A stretch of 64,000 nt of DNA from NCBI RefSeq assembly GCF_008974245.1, contig NZ_BBZI01000011.1, forward strand, positions 383,570 to 447,569. The letters run 5' to 3'. Source of the stretch: Streptomyces abyssomicinicus. GTDB lineage: Bacteria; Actinomycetota; Actinomycetes; Streptomycetales; Streptomycetaceae. The position numbers were made by a program, and so were the translations under genes. The notes under the pieces are model-generated. The model saw only the letters and a program-made list of their open reading frames with translations, did not search any database and was not told the DNA's origin. This document shows positions 26,506 to 35,885 of this stretch, one piece after another; positions within the stretch are counted from its first letter, which is position 1, and each line of letters opens with the position of its first letter.

Positions 26506-27813
26506 TCAGTTGCCCTTGACCGTGACCCTCTCGTCGTTGTTCAGCTGCTCCACCAGCTGCTTGACCTTGGCCTTGTCCCACACCAGGTTGCCGCCGCTGC
26601 TGCCGGATATCGGCATGTTCATCGACGTGCCCTCACCGCCGGTGACCCCCTTCATCGCCCAGAACATCGACGCGAGGTCGAACAGGCCGGTGTCCTCACT
26701 GACGATCAGGGTGTCCAGGCCGGCGCTCAGCGTGGGGTAGAGGCGGAACGGGTTGAGGACCGTGCCCGGGGTGGCGGCCTGGTTGGCGAGGGCGGAGAGG
26801 AACTTCTGCTGGTTCTTCGTCCGGTCCAGGTCGCTGCCCGCGAAGGCGTACCGGGTACGGACGAACGCCAGCGCCTGCTCGCCGTTCAGCGTCTGCTTGC
26901 CCGCCTCGAAGTCCGCGCCGGACTTCTCGTCCTTGAACGCCTTGGGGATGTCCATCTCCACGCCGCCGACCGCGTCCACGATGTTGGCGAAGCCGGCGAA
27001 GCCGATCTCCACGTAGTGGTCGATGTGCAGCCCGGTGTTGTACTCCACGGTGCGCACCAGCAGCTCCGGGCCGTCCTCGGCGTAGGCCGCGTTCAGCTTC
27101 ACGCGGCGGCCGGTGCCCTCGTAGAACTTGCCGGAGTCCGAGCCCTTGAAGCTGGGTATCTCCACGTCCGAGTCGCGCGGCAGCGAGATCAGCGTCGGGC
27201 CGTTGCTCCCGGTGTGCAGGATCATCATCGAGTCCGTGCGCTTGCCGTCGGCGGAACCGGTGTGCAGCCGCTTCTTGTCCTCGTCGGACATGCCCTCACG
27301 GCTGTCGGAGCCGACGATCAGGTAGTTGGTGCCGTCGCCCTCCTCCGGCCGCTCGATGACCTTGGAGAGGTCGACCTCCTCGCGCAGCTTGGAGTCGGCC
27401 CAGAAATAGGTGCCGACCGTCACCACGAGCAGGGCCGTGACCACGGTGACGGCGGTGCGCTTGACGCGGCGGCCCCAGTCGGGCGTCCGGCGGTAGCCGC
27501 CGTCGTACCCGCCGTCGTCGTAGCCGCCGTCGTTGTAACCGCCGCCGCCCTGGCCGCCCTGGGGGGCGCCGTACACCTGGCCGGTGTTGTAACCGCTGTC
27601 GTACCCGGGGTCGTAGCCGCCCTCGTACGGCGGCGCGGACGGCTGGCGCGGCACGTTCGCGCCGTACTGGGGAGCCGGGCGGCCCGGGACGGGTCCGGAC
27701 GGCTCGCGGCGGACCTGGCGCATCGCGCGGGCGGATTCGGGCTCGCCTGCGCTGCCGCGTCCGTACCGGTCGCCGCGGCTGTTCTCGGACCATCCCTGAG
27801 GCCAGTCATTCAT
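26506..27813 (-). CDS. LCP (LytR-CpsA-Psr) family protein 1
   Basis: This 435-residue single-pass protein has a disordered Gly/Tyr-rich cytoplasmic N-terminus (about 1-110, with GYD/GGYDDGG near-repeats), one TM (about 118-137) and an extracellular LCP domain. Catalytic-core motifs are YLIVGSDSREG, KRTDSMMILH, ISLPRDSDVEIP, LNAAYAEDGPELLVRTVE, IDHYVEIGFAGFANIVDAVGG and ALAFVRTRYAF. LCP enzymes transfer glycopolymers from lipid carriers to peptidoglycan. It lacks a LytR_C domain. The start at 27813 has no strong Shine-Dalgarno. It is the first of five LCP genes in 11 kb. Confidence 0.93.
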   Translation of the reverse strand: MNDWPQGWSENSRGDRYGRGSAGEPESARAMRQVRREPSGPVPGRPAPQYGANVPRQPSAPPYEGGYDPGYDSGYNTGQVYGAPQGGQGGGGYNDGGYDDGGYDGGYRRTPDWGRRVKRTAVTVVTALLVVTVGTYFWADSKLREEVDLSKVIERPEEGDGTNYLIVGSDSREGMSDEDKKRLHTGSADGKRTDSMMILHTGSNGPTLISLPRDSDVEIPSFKGSDSGKFYEGTGRRVKLNAAYAEDGPELLVRTVEYNTGLHIDHYVEIGFAGFANIVDAVGGVEMDIPKAFKDEKSGADFEAGKQTLNGEQALAFVRTRYAFAGSDLDRTKNQQKFLSALANQAATPGTVLNPFRLYPTLSAGLDTLIVSEDTGLFDLASMFWAMKGVTGGEGTSMNMPISGSSGGNLVWDKAKVKQLVEQLNNDERVTVKGN

Positions 27814-27910
27814 GACGGACAGTGTGCACGCTGGGACGGCGCCCTCAGAAGGCCTGTGGAAAACCCGGGGCCCGCCTGTTGCGAACCCGACACGTGAATC
27901 GGGGCAAATC

Positions 27911-27938
27911 GGAACCTTGGAGGGTTCCGGCATAAGGT
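27911..27938 (+). promoter_or_regulatory. Dyad and -10 box before the thioesterase gene
   Basis: GGAACC-TTGGAG-GGTTCC (27911-27928) is a perfect 6-bp dyad, followed by TAAGGT (27933-27938), which ends 7 nt before the ATG. The dyad overlaps the promoter core, so regulation there is plausible. Confidence 0.4.
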
Positions 27939-27945
27939 AGAGGGC

Positions 27946-28497
27946 ATGACAGATCAGGCCCTGACCTCCGATTCCGGCATAGTCACCGGGAAGCCCGCGT
28001 CGGCTTCCCGCCTCACGCTGAGCCACATCATGACCCACCACGACACCAACCTCCTGGGCACGGTGCACGGTGGCGTGATCATGAAGCTGGTGGACGACGC
28101 CGCGGGCGCGGTCGCGGGGCGGCACTCGGAGGGGCCCGCGGTCACCGCGTCCATGGACGAGATGGCCTTCCTCCAGCCGGTCCGGGTCGGGGACGTGGTG
28201 CATGTCCGCGCCCAGGTGAACTGGACGGGGCGCACGTCGATGGAGATCGGCGTGAAGGTGCTCACCGAGCGGTGGAACGAGTCGGTGCCGCTGAGCCATG
28301 TCGGCTCCGCCTATCTGGTGTTCGCCGCGGTCGACGAGGGCGGGAAGCCGCGGCCGGTGCCGCCGGTGATCCCGGAGACGGGGCAGGAGCGCCGGCGGTA
28401 CCAGGAGGCGCAGATCCGTCGCAGTCACCGGCTCGCGCGGCGGCGGGCGATCCTCGAGCTCCGCGAGGAGCGCACCGCCGCCGGCCTCGCCGACTGA
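27946..28497 (+). CDS. Acyl-CoA thioesterase (hotdog fold, YciA/BACH type)
   Basis: This 183-residue hotdog protein shows LSHIMTHHDTNLLGTVHGGVIMKLVDDAAGAVAGRH (the catalytic Asn/Thr and HGG region), MDEMAFLQPVRVGDVV and TSMEIGVKV. It hydrolyses acyl-CoA esters in the cytoplasm. The family's conserved core is complete, and the last 50 residues are charged and helical. A GAGGG lies close to the ATG at 27946. It is divergent from LCP protein 1 and converges on LCP protein 2. Confidence 0.93.
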   Translation: MTDQALTSDSGIVTGKPASASRLTLSHIMTHHDTNLLGTVHGGVIMKLVDDAAGAVAGRHSEGPAVTASMDEMAFLQPVRVGDVVHVRAQVNWTGRTSMEIGVKVLTERWNESVPLSHVGSAYLVFAAVDEGGKPRPVPPVIPETGQERRRYQEAQIRRSHRLARRRAILELREERTAAGLAD

Positions 28498-28578
28498 CCC
28501 CGCCGCCGGAAAGGGCACGGCACGAGCACCGCGCGGCGGCGCGGCGGTCCACGGCCGCGGCGCGCGGCGGCCGGGACT

Positions 28579-28612
28579 GGACGGCGTGCGGGACGGGACG
28601 GCGTGCGGGACG
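28579..28612. repeat. Perfect 17-bp tandem duplication
   Basis: GGACGGCGTGCGGGACG occurs twice head to tail (28579-28595 and 28596-28612) in the 125-bp gap between the convergent thioesterase and LCP genes. Confidence 0.75.
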
Positions 28613-28622
28613 GCGGGGCGGG

Positions 28623-30758
28623 CTACTCGCAGAGGACGTCGTCGCCCGTGACGACGCCGTCCTCCCCCTGGTAGGGGTCCTCCGCCTTGACCCGGCGGAC
28701 GCCCTTGAAGTCCGCCCCGGCGAGCACCCGCAGGGTCGGCCCCAGACCCGGCCGCGCCCGCAGCGCACTGCCCGGCAGCGCCGTCGCGAGCGATTTCGCG
28801 GACCGGTCCCACCGCGGGTCGTGCAGCACGACCGTCCGCCGCACCGACCGGTCGGCCGCGTTCACCGGCGTCCCCGTGGTCACGAACCCCGTCGCCGCCA
28901 GCCCGTCGTCCACCCGCTTGCCCAGCCCCGGCGTCATCGTGGCGTTCTCCACCTGGACCCGGATCTGCTCCGGCGCCACCGGCACCCGCACCGCCTTGCG
29001 CCGCTTGGCGGCGTACGGCGCCAGCGGCCGGTCCTCGCGCAGCGCCGCGAAGATCTTCCGCGCCTTCCGGGCGTTCCACTTCAGCGTCTCGCCGACGACA
29101 CCCGGCGCCCGGTACCTCATCGTGGCGATCGGTACGGTGGTGAACTCCGAGGACGACGGCGAGAAGTTCCGCATCGCCCGGCCCAGGTCGAACATCTCCG
29201 ACGTCCCGAAGCCGCGGTCCGCGCGCACCGACCCCAGCACCGTGCCCGCGACGTCCCGCAGCTTCACGGGGTTGAGCAGCACCCCGGAGGAGGTGGCCTG
29301 CTCGATCAGCGCCGCCAGGAACCGCTGCTGGCGCTGCATCCGCCCGAAGTCGGAGGCCGCGTCCACGTGCCGGGCGCGGACGTACTGCAGCGACCGCCCG
29401 CCGTCGAGCCGGTGCTGTCCCGGCCCGAGGTTCAGCCCGGTGTTCGCGTCCTTCAGGGGCCTGGCGGTGCAGATCCGCACGCCGCCCAGCACGTCGACGG
29501 TGCGGATGAAGCTGGTGAAGTCGACCTCCAGGTAGTGGTCGATCTTCACGGCGGTCATCTTCTCGACGGTCCGCACGGTGAGCTGCGGTCCGCCCTCGGC
29601 GTACGCCGCGTTCAGCCGCACCGGATGCCCGGGCCGCTTCTTCCCGGTGTCCGGGTCGGTGTACTCCGGCGTCACCGCGTACGAGTCGCGCGGCAGGCTC
29701 ACCACACTGGCCCGGCCGCGGTCCGCGGAGATGTGGACGATCATCATGGTGTCCGTGCAGTGGCACGGCTCACCGCCGAGGCGGTACTTGCGCCGCTGCT
29801 CCGGGGTGATCTTGTCGCGCCCGTCGGTGCCGACCACCAGGACGTTGGTGCCGTGGCCCGCGTGCGGGCGGTTCTTCATGTCGCGGAACGGGTCGACGCG
29901 CGCGATGCCGTCGTCGATCCCGGTCAGCACCGAGTGCCCGATGCCGGCCGTGGCGAGGACGGTCACCGAGAGCGCGGTCACCACCCGCCCGCCCCAGCCG
30001 CGCCGCCCGGAACGCCGCCGGGGGCCGCCCCCGCGTCCCGCGCCGCCGCCCGACCGCCGCGGAGGTCTGCCCGCGCCGCCGTCACCCCTGCCCGCGCCGC
30101 CGTCACCTCTGCCCGCGCCGCCGTCTCCTCTGCCCGCGCCGCCGTCTCCTCTGCCCGCGGCGCCGTCTCCCCTGCCCGCGGCGGAGGTCCCCTGTCCCCG
30201 CCGGGGCCCGTACCCACCGGACCGCCCGGCGGCGGACCCGCCGGCGCCCCGGCCGCCACCGCGGGGCCGCCCGGTGCCGGCGTGGGGTGTCCCGTCGCCG
30301 CGGAGCCCGGCTTCGGACCGGGACCCCCGCCGGGCCGCCGGCCGCGGCCCGTCGGACCGCCGCACTTCGGTCCGCCGCACTTCGGACCGCCGCTCGTCGG
30401 ACCGCGATGCATCGGACCGCCGCTCGTCGGACCGCGGCGCGGAGGGACGCCGGCCGGCGGCACGCTCGGCGGCGGAGCGCTCGACCGGGAGCCGTTCGAC
30501 CGCGGGACGCCCGACCGCGGGACGTTCCACGGCGGGGCGCTGGACGACCGCGCGCTCCACCGCGGGCGGCCGGGCGGCGCCGGACCGCGGGGCGCGGGAG
30601 CCGTCCGGGGCCGGGGATCCCGGCACCGCGCCGCGCAGTGGCCGACGGCGTCGGGGGTCCGGTCGTTCGGGCGGTCGGGGCGGTGTGGCGGGCAAGGGGC
30701 GTACACCTCCGCGAGGGCCTGGACAGGGCCTGGGGGCCCGCAAACGGGCCATATGCAT
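28623..30758 (-). CDS. LCP family protein 2 with LytR_C domain and long repetitive N-terminus
   Basis: This protein of about 711 residues has an Arg/Pro/Gly-rich disordered N-terminus of about 250 residues, including GRGDGGA heptads, one TM (about 265-285), an LCP domain (about 310-520) and a LytR_C domain (about 580-690). Core motifs are LVVGTDGRDK, VVSLPRDSY, LNAAYAEGGPQLTVRTVE and VRARHVD. The usual Arg before the metal-site Asp is replaced (CHCTDTMM instead of RxDT). ATG 30758 is preferred because GGAACGG precedes it; a GTG at 30773 is possible. Confidence 0.88.
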   Translation of the reverse strand: MHMARLRAPRPCPGPRGGVRPLPATPPRPPERPDPRRRRPLRGAVPGSPAPDGSRAPRSGAARPPAVERAVVQRPAVERPAVGRPAVERLPVERSAAERAAGRRPSAPRSDERRSDASRSDERRSEVRRTEVRRSDGPRPAARRGSRSEAGLRGDGTPHAGTGRPRGGGRGAGGSAAGRSGGYGPRRGQGTSAAGRGDGAAGRGDGGAGRGDGGAGRGDGGAGRGDGGAGRPPRRSGGGAGRGGGPRRRSGRRGWGGRVVTALSVTVLATAGIGHSVLTGIDDGIARVDPFRDMKNRPHAGHGTNVLVVGTDGRDKITPEQRRKYRLGGEPCHCTDTMMIVHISADRGRASVVSLPRDSYAVTPEYTDPDTGKKRPGHPVRLNAAYAEGGPQLTVRTVEKMTAVKIDHYLEVDFTSFIRTVDVLGGVRICTARPLKDANTGLNLGPGQHRLDGGRSLQYVRARHVDAASDFGRMQRQQRFLAALIEQATSSGVLLNPVKLRDVAGTVLGSVRADRGFGTSEMFDLGRAMRNFSPSSSEFTTVPIATMRYRAPGVVGETLKWNARKARKIFAALREDRPLAPYAAKRRKAVRVPVAPEQIRVQVENATMTPGLGKRVDDGLAATGFVTTGTPVNAADRSVRRTVVLHDPRWDRSAKSLATALPGSALRARPGLGPTLRVLAGADFKGVRRVKAEDPYQGEDGVVTGDDVLCE
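30067..30192. repeat. 21-bp tandem repeats inside LCP gene 2
   Basis: Six head-to-tail 21-bp units beginning CTGCCCGCGCCGCCGTC (the last degenerate) encode GRGDGGA-type heptads on the minus strand, in the cytoplasmic N-terminal tail of LCP protein 2. Confidence 0.85.
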
Positions 30759-30856
30759 CCGTTCCGTGAGCACGGTAGGCCGATACGATCTGCTGCCCGG
30801 TCCCCGGGCGGGACGGCGCGCGCCCAGGTCCCCCGATCGCGGTAACGTGAGGGCTG

Positions 30857-31891
30857 ATGAACGCCAATTCCGCCGCGCCGCTTCCCGCCGTGTCCGTGAT
30901 CATGCCGGTCCTCGATGAGGAGCGGCACCTTCGTGAGGCAGTCCGCGCCATCCTCGCCCAGGAGTACGCGGGCGAGATGGAGGTCGTGATCGCCCTCGGC
31001 CCGTCCACGGACCGCACGGACGAGATCGCCGCCGAACTCGTCCGCGAGGACCCCCGTGTGCACACGGTCCCCAACCCGACCGGCCGCACCCCCGCGGCGC
31101 TGAACGCCGCGATCAAGGCGTCCCGCCACCCGGTCGTGGTCCGTGTCGACGGCCACGGGATGCTCTCCCCGAACTACATCGCCACCGCGGTCCGCCTCCT
31201 GGAGGAGACCGGCGCGCAGAACGTCGGCGGCATCATGCACGCCGAGGGCGAGAACGACTGGGAGCACGCGGTCGCCGCGGCCATGACCTCGAAGATCGGC
31301 GTGGGCAATGCCGCCTTCCACACCGGCGGCCAGGCCGCCCCGGCCGAGACGGTCTACCTGGGCGTCTTCCGCCGAGAGGCGTTGGAGCAGCAGGGCGGCT
31401 ACAACGTCGAGTTCATCCGTGCCCAGGACTGGGAGCTCAACTTCCGGATCCGTGAGGCGGGCGGCCTGATCTGGTTCTCGCCCGAGCTGCGGGTCTCCTA
31501 CCGGCCGCGGCCCAGCGTCAAGGCGCTGGCCAAGCAGTACAAGGACTACGGCCGCTGGCGGCACGTCGTCGCCCGCTACCACCAGGGCTCCATCAACCTG
31601 CGTTACCTCGCCCCGCCGACCGCCGTGTGCGCCATCGCCGCCGGGCTGGTCGCGGGCGTGGCCCTCACCCCGTGGGCGCTGGTGATCCCCGGCGGCTACC
31701 TGGCGGCGATCGTCGCGGGCTCGGTGCCGGCCGGCAAGGGCCTTCCGCTCAAGGCACGGCTCCAGATCCCGGTCGCCCTGGCCACCATGCACATGTCCTG
31801 GGGCTTCGGCTTCCTCACCAGCCCCAGGTCCCTGGCCCGCAAGGTGATCGCCTCCCGCCGCCCGGCGGTGCTGGCCCCGGTGAACGACTGA
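30857..31891 (+). CDS. Family 2 glycosyltransferase, membrane-associated
   Basis: This 344-residue GT-A enzyme shows VSVIMPVLDEERHLREAV at the N-terminus, GPSTDRTDEIA, VRVDGHGMLSPNYI (DxD-type metal site), and QDWELNFRIREAGG acceptor-side motifs. Two C-terminal hydrophobic segments (about 255-295) anchor it at the membrane. It probably adds a sugar to a lipid-linked or surface acceptor. TAACGT lies 8 nt before the ATG with only GAGGG between, so the leader is very short. It sits between LCP genes, which suits wall-polymer assembly. Confidence 0.92.
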   Translation: MNANSAAPLPAVSVIMPVLDEERHLREAVRAILAQEYAGEMEVVIALGPSTDRTDEIAAELVREDPRVHTVPNPTGRTPAALNAAIKASRHPVVVRVDGHGMLSPNYIATAVRLLEETGAQNVGGIMHAEGENDWEHAVAAAMTSKIGVGNAAFHTGGQAAPAETVYLGVFRREALEQQGGYNVEFIRAQDWELNFRIREAGGLIWFSPELRVSYRPRPSVKALAKQYKDYGRWRHVVARYHQGSINLRYLAPPTAVCAIAAGLVAGVALTPWALVIPGGYLAAIVAGSVPAGKGLPLKARLQIPVALATMHMSWGFGFLTSPRSLARKVIASRRPAVLAPVND

Positions 31892-31908
31892 CCCGCCCAG
31901 GCACGCAC

Positions 31909-31947
31909 GAGGAGGGGCCCCGGTCGATCCGACCGGGGCCCCTCCTC
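31909..31947. terminator. Bidirectional terminator, 18-bp perfect stem
   Basis: GAGGAGGGGCCCCGGTCG pairs exactly with its complement across a 3-nt loop, between the convergent GT2 and LCP protein 3 genes. Confidence 0.9.
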
Positions 31948-31949
31948 AT

Positions 31950-31988
<39 letters not shown>

Positions 31989-32004
31989 ACGCCCGCCGTC
32001 GCCG

Positions 32005-33696
32005 CTACCAGGTGTAGATGTCCTCGGCGACCTTCATGCAGTTCTTCTCCTCGCCGTTCTGCGCGCCCGCGCTCTCCGGGAGGTCGCCCTCCTCCAGGAC
32101 GTTCTCCTTCGGGTACGCGTCGCCCTCGCGCCAGTCGGCGCCGACCGTCAGCGTCACACCGTTGACGTCGGCCGACTTCTTCACCGAGCTGGCGGGAATG
32201 CCCAGCGACTCGGCGACCCGCAGGGCGTCGCCCTTGAGGTCGGCGCTCGGGTACTGCACCACCGTCCGCTTGGCGGGCTTCGTCGCCGCGCCGTCCTTCG
32301 CGGCGAGCGCGAAGCCCTGGCCGGCCAGCACCTGCTGGATCGCCCCGGCGCGGCCCTGCACGGCCGCCAGCGTCTGGCTCGCGGTGCCGTTGCGGACCTG
32401 GACGGCGATCTGCCCGTCGGGCGCGGCCTCGTCCTTCGGCCCGGAGTCCTGCTCGCCCTTGGTGCCGTTGCGGTCGAAGGGCACGTCGTCCTGGAGCATC
32501 GCCCAGAGCTTGTCGGCGTCGCCCGCCCGGGGGATCAGGCGGTTCGGGTCCTGCGGCCACGGGTCGTTCGGCATGGTGGTCGTGGTGATGCGGTTGATGG
32601 GGATCTCCTTCATCTCCATCGCCAGGCCGGCCAGCTTCGCGACGCTGCCGATCTCCTCGGAGACCTTCAGGGCGTTGGTGGCGGCTTCCGCCAGGTCCAT
32701 CAGCTCGCCGCTGTCCGTGAAGATGTTCTGCTCCTGCAGCTCCCGCATCATCGAGTTGATGTACATCTGCTGGGCCTTGGCGCGCATCTGGTCGCTGCCC
32801 CAGGCGTGCCGGGTCCGCAGCCACTGGAGCGCCTGCTCGCCCTTGACGGGGTGGGTGCCCGCCTCGAGCTTCAGCCCCGAGCCGCCCCGCTGCGCAGCGG
32901 TCGACCGGTCCCAGACGTTCTCCTCGACGCAGACGTCGACACCGCCGATCGCGTCGGCCATCTCGACCACGCCGATGAAGTCGATGACGATCCAGTGGTC
33001 GATGTAGACCCCGGTGAGGTTCTCCCAGGTCGACAGGGTGCAGCCCGGGCCGCCGCGCTGGAGCGTGGAATTGATCATGCCGTAGGTCGCCGGGTAGGTC
33101 GTGCCCTCCTCGGCGTCGCGGCACTCGGGGATGTTCACCATGGTGTCGCGGGGGATGCTCACCATCGAGGCGCTCTTCCGGTCCGCCGAGAGGTGGAGCA
33201 GCATCTGCACGTCGGCGCGGGGCTTCTGCCCGACGTTCTCCTTGCTGCCGCCCAGCTTCAGGTTCCTCGGGTCGTTGCGGTCGTCGGACCCCAGGACGAG
33301 GATGTTGAGCGGAGTCTGACCCGCGGCGTTCGGCTTGGCCTTCTTGGCGTTCGACTTCCCGCCTGCGCGGGCATCGGTGTCGATGTTGTCGTTGAGGTGC
33401 TGGTAGTACAGGTATCCGGCCGCACCGGCGCCGACTATCAGGAACGCAAGGATCAGCGCCGTCCAGCGCAGCACGCGCCGTCTTCGGCCGCCGCGGCCGC
33501 GGCGGCGGCCGTTGCCGCGTCTGCCGCCGTGCCGGCCCCCGTCGCGGGGCTCCGTGGGTGAGTCGTCCCCGTGCCGGCCGGCCGGTCCGTCCCCCGGGCC
33601 GTCCGCCTCGTACAGGCTGTCGTCCCACCCCAGGTCGGCCGCGCCCCCCGCGGAGCCGCGGCGCCGGTCCTCACCGCGCACACGCGTCTCTGCCAT
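32005..33696 (-). CDS. LCP family protein 3 with LytR_C domain
   Basis: This 563-residue protein has an acidic then Arg/Gly-rich cytoplasmic tail (1-75), one TM (about 78-98), an LCP domain (about 128-340) and a LytR_C domain (about 395-485), plus an acidic C-terminal tail ending in CMKVAEDIYTW. Core motifs are LNILVLGSDDRND, PRADVQMLLHLSADR, MVSIPRDTMVNIP, GVYIDHWIVIDFIGVVEMADAIGGV and ALQWLRTRHAW. Two extracellular Cys near GPGCTLSTWE and GVDVCVEE may form a disulfide. The ATG at 33696 follows GGGGAGG. Confidence 0.93.
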   Translation of the reverse strand: MAETRVRGEDRRRGSAGGAADLGWDDSLYEADGPGDGPAGRHGDDSPTEPRDGGRHGGRRGNGRRRGRGGRRRRVLRWTALILAFLIVGAGAAGYLYYQHLNDNIDTDARAGGKSNAKKAKPNAAGQTPLNILVLGSDDRNDPRNLKLGGSKENVGQKPRADVQMLLHLSADRKSASMVSIPRDTMVNIPECRDAEEGTTYPATYGMINSTLQRGGPGCTLSTWENLTGVYIDHWIVIDFIGVVEMADAIGGVDVCVEENVWDRSTAAQRGGSGLKLEAGTHPVKGEQALQWLRTRHAWGSDQMRAKAQQMYINSMMRELQEQNIFTDSGELMDLAEAATNALKVSEEIGSVAKLAGLAMEMKEIPINRITTTTMPNDPWPQDPNRLIPRAGDADKLWAMLQDDVPFDRNGTKGEQDSGPKDEAAPDGQIAVQVRNGTASQTLAAVQGRAGAIQQVLAGQGFALAAKDGAATKPAKRTVVQYPSADLKGDALRVAESLGIPASSVKKSADVNGVTLTVGADWREGDAYPKENVLEEGDLPESAGAQNGEEKNCMKVAEDIYTW

Positions 33697-33866
33697 ATGT
33701 GCCTCCCCACCTGTCTCCGCCTACGGGACCGCCCCGCGCAATCCCGTCTGTGAGATGCGCGAGGCGGCCAATTCGTTGCGCGGTAAACGCTGTTACTTCC
33801 CGCACGCCCGTGTGCGGCGCGTGCCCGGCGCTCTGCCCGGCCCCGCCCACCGGGCGCCCCCGAGCC

Positions 33867-35624
33867 CTACTTGGCGCACTGGGCCTTGTCGGCCGTGGAC
33901 TTGTCGACGCCGTCCGGCGCCTCCGTCGGCGCGGTCAGCGGCACACCCGCCCCCTTGAAGTCCTTGCCGAGGATCAGCGTCATGGTCGGCATCCCCTGGG
34001 CGTTCTCGGTGCTCTCGCCCTCCTTGAGCGCCGAGCCCGGCAGACCCATCATGGCGGCCAGCGCGCGGGCCTGGTCGGCCTGGTCCGGGGCGTACTCCAG
34101 GGTCGTCTTCTTCTGCGTCGCGTCGGCGTTGCCGCCGTTCTCCGACTTGCCGACGCCCTGCTGGGTCTGCAGCCACGTCAGGGTGGACTGGGCGGCGCCG
34201 CTCTTGGCGCTGCCGTTGAGCACCCGCACCCGCACCTCGGAGGCCGGCGCCTTGCTGCCCTCGAGCCGGGCGGCCTCGGCGTCCTTCTGCTCCTTCTTCT
34301 TCCTCTTCACCTCGGTGAAGGAGACGTCCTCCTGGATCATCTGGAAGACCTGCGGGGCCTTCGACGGGTCGGGCACCACCGTGACCGGCGTGGGCTCCGC
34401 CGGGTTGTCGATGACCGGGACCGTCATGAAGGACATGTTCTTCGGCTCGACCTCGTTGATCTCCAGCGCCATGTCCTTCAGCACGGAGACCTTGCCGATC
34501 GCCGCGTCGACCGTGAGCGCCTTGGTCGCGGCCTGGGCGAGGTCGTTGAGCTTGGTCGGGCTGGAGAGGGTGTCGCCGGAGGACATCTTCCGCATCATCG
34601 AGCCGAGGAACTGCTGCTGGGCCTTGATGCGGTCCAGGTCGCCGGAGTTGCCGAAGCTGTAGCGGGTGCGCAGGAAGGCGAGGGCCTCCTCGCCCTGGAT
34701 GGTCGACTTGCCGGCCGGCAGCTTCAGGTGCGACTTGGGGTCGTCGACCGCCTCCTCGACACAGACCTCGACACCGTCGATCGCCGCGGTCAGCGTCTTG
34801 ACGGCGTTGAAGTCGGCCACCATGAAGTGGTCGACCTGGATGCCCGTGAACTCCTTGACGGTCCGCGCCGTGCAGCTCGCGTCCCGGCCGTTCTGCCCGA
34901 GGCTCTCGTTGAAGCGGGTGTTCGCCGTGCCCGGGACGACCTCGGTGGTGCCGTCCTCCAGGGTGGTCTCGCAGTCCGGGATGTCGGTGACCAGGTCACG
35001 CGGGATGCTCATCACCGTGGCGTTGCTGCGGTCCTCGGCCACGTGCAGCAGCAGGGTGGTGTCGGCGTGGCCGGGGCTGTTCTTGTCGCCGTAGCCGGCG
35101 TTGCCGGCGCCGGTCCGCTTGTCGGTGCCGATGATCAGGAGGTTGAACGCCTCGTCCGCGGAGAAGGAGTCCGAACAGGCGTCGCCGCCGCAGGCGGTCT
35201 TGCTGATGTTGTCCTCGAGGTCCTGGATGTACCAGTAGCCGAAGCCCGCCGTCGCGACGATCACGAAGGCCAGCGTGCCGCCGGTCCAGGCGAGGATCTT
35301 CTTGCCCTTGCTCTTCTTCTTGGGGCGGCCGCGGCGGCGGCCGGGCTCCGGGTCCTCGGGTTCGGCGCGCCGTCTGCGCGGCTGCGGCACGTCGCGGCCC
35401 GGACGCTGCCGGGCGGGCGCCTCGCTGCCGTAGCCGCTCTCGTGGGCGGTGCGGTCACGCGGCACACCCCCCTCGCGGGGGGCCGGACGGCGTGGGCTCG
35501 GCACCGGCGGTGACTGCGGAGCGGGACTGCTCAGTCGCAGTTCGTACTCGCCGGTCTGCGGGTTGAGCACCCACTGGTCGGCGGGATCGATGTTGTCCGC
35601 CCGTCCACGGCCATGCGCGTCCAC
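33867..35624 (-). CDS. LCP family protein 4 with LytR_C domain
   Basis: This 585-residue protein has an N-terminal tail with the NPQTGEYELRL motif that I associate with Streptomyces LCP proteins, a Lys/Arg stretch (GRPKKKSKGKK), one TM (about 110-130), an LCP domain (about 165-375) and a LytR_C domain (about 460-560). Core motifs are LLIIGTDKRTG, HADTTLLLHVAEDR, VMSIPRDLVTDIP, QVDHFMVADFNAVKTLTAAIDGVEVCVEE and ALAFLRTRYSF. His replaces the usual Arg before the metal-site Asp. The GTG at 35624 is chosen because GGAGGATT lies 11 nt upstream; longer in-frame starts lack one. Confidence 0.9.
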   Translation of the reverse strand: MDAHGRGRADNIDPADQWVLNPQTGEYELRLSSPAPQSPPVPSPRRPAPREGGVPRDRTAHESGYGSEAPARQRPGRDVPQPRRRRAEPEDPEPGRRRGRPKKKSKGKKILAWTGGTLAFVIVATAGFGYWYIQDLEDNISKTACGGDACSDSFSADEAFNLLIIGTDKRTGAGNAGYGDKNSPGHADTTLLLHVAEDRSNATVMSIPRDLVTDIPDCETTLEDGTTEVVPGTANTRFNESLGQNGRDASCTARTVKEFTGIQVDHFMVADFNAVKTLTAAIDGVEVCVEEAVDDPKSHLKLPAGKSTIQGEEALAFLRTRYSFGNSGDLDRIKAQQQFLGSMMRKMSSGDTLSSPTKLNDLAQAATKALTVDAAIGKVSVLKDMALEINEVEPKNMSFMTVPVIDNPAEPTPVTVVPDPSKAPQVFQMIQEDVSFTEVKRKKKEQKDAEAARLEGSKAPASEVRVRVLNGSAKSGAAQSTLTWLQTQQGVGKSENGGNADATQKKTTLEYAPDQADQARALAAMMGLPGSALKEGESTENAQGMPTMTLILGKDFKGAGVPLTAPTEAPDGVDKSTADKAQCAK

Positions 35625-35885
35625 GGTTGTTGAATCCTCCGTCGGGGCCACGGCGCCTTCCCCCAGGCGCGGGGTCTCGTCATGGTGCCGACCGCAGGAC
35701 GGACCTCCTGACCGGGGCACCGGATCGCTCACACTATCCGCCCACAACGGCATGGAGCGACGACGGTGACACATTCCACTTCCCTACAAGCGGGCAATCC
35801 GCCGCATTCTTCTGCCTCAGAGCTACGCCTTGGCCATGGTTTTACCTGCCGGCAGCACGGGGGTTCGACGGAGGCGACCCGTCCG

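Noticed and set aside
30287..30769. Plus-strand frame opposite the N-terminal tail of LCP protein 2
   Set aside because: Both strands are open here because of repetitive GC-rich sequence; the minus strand continues in frame into the LCP domain, while the plus product is pure low complexity.
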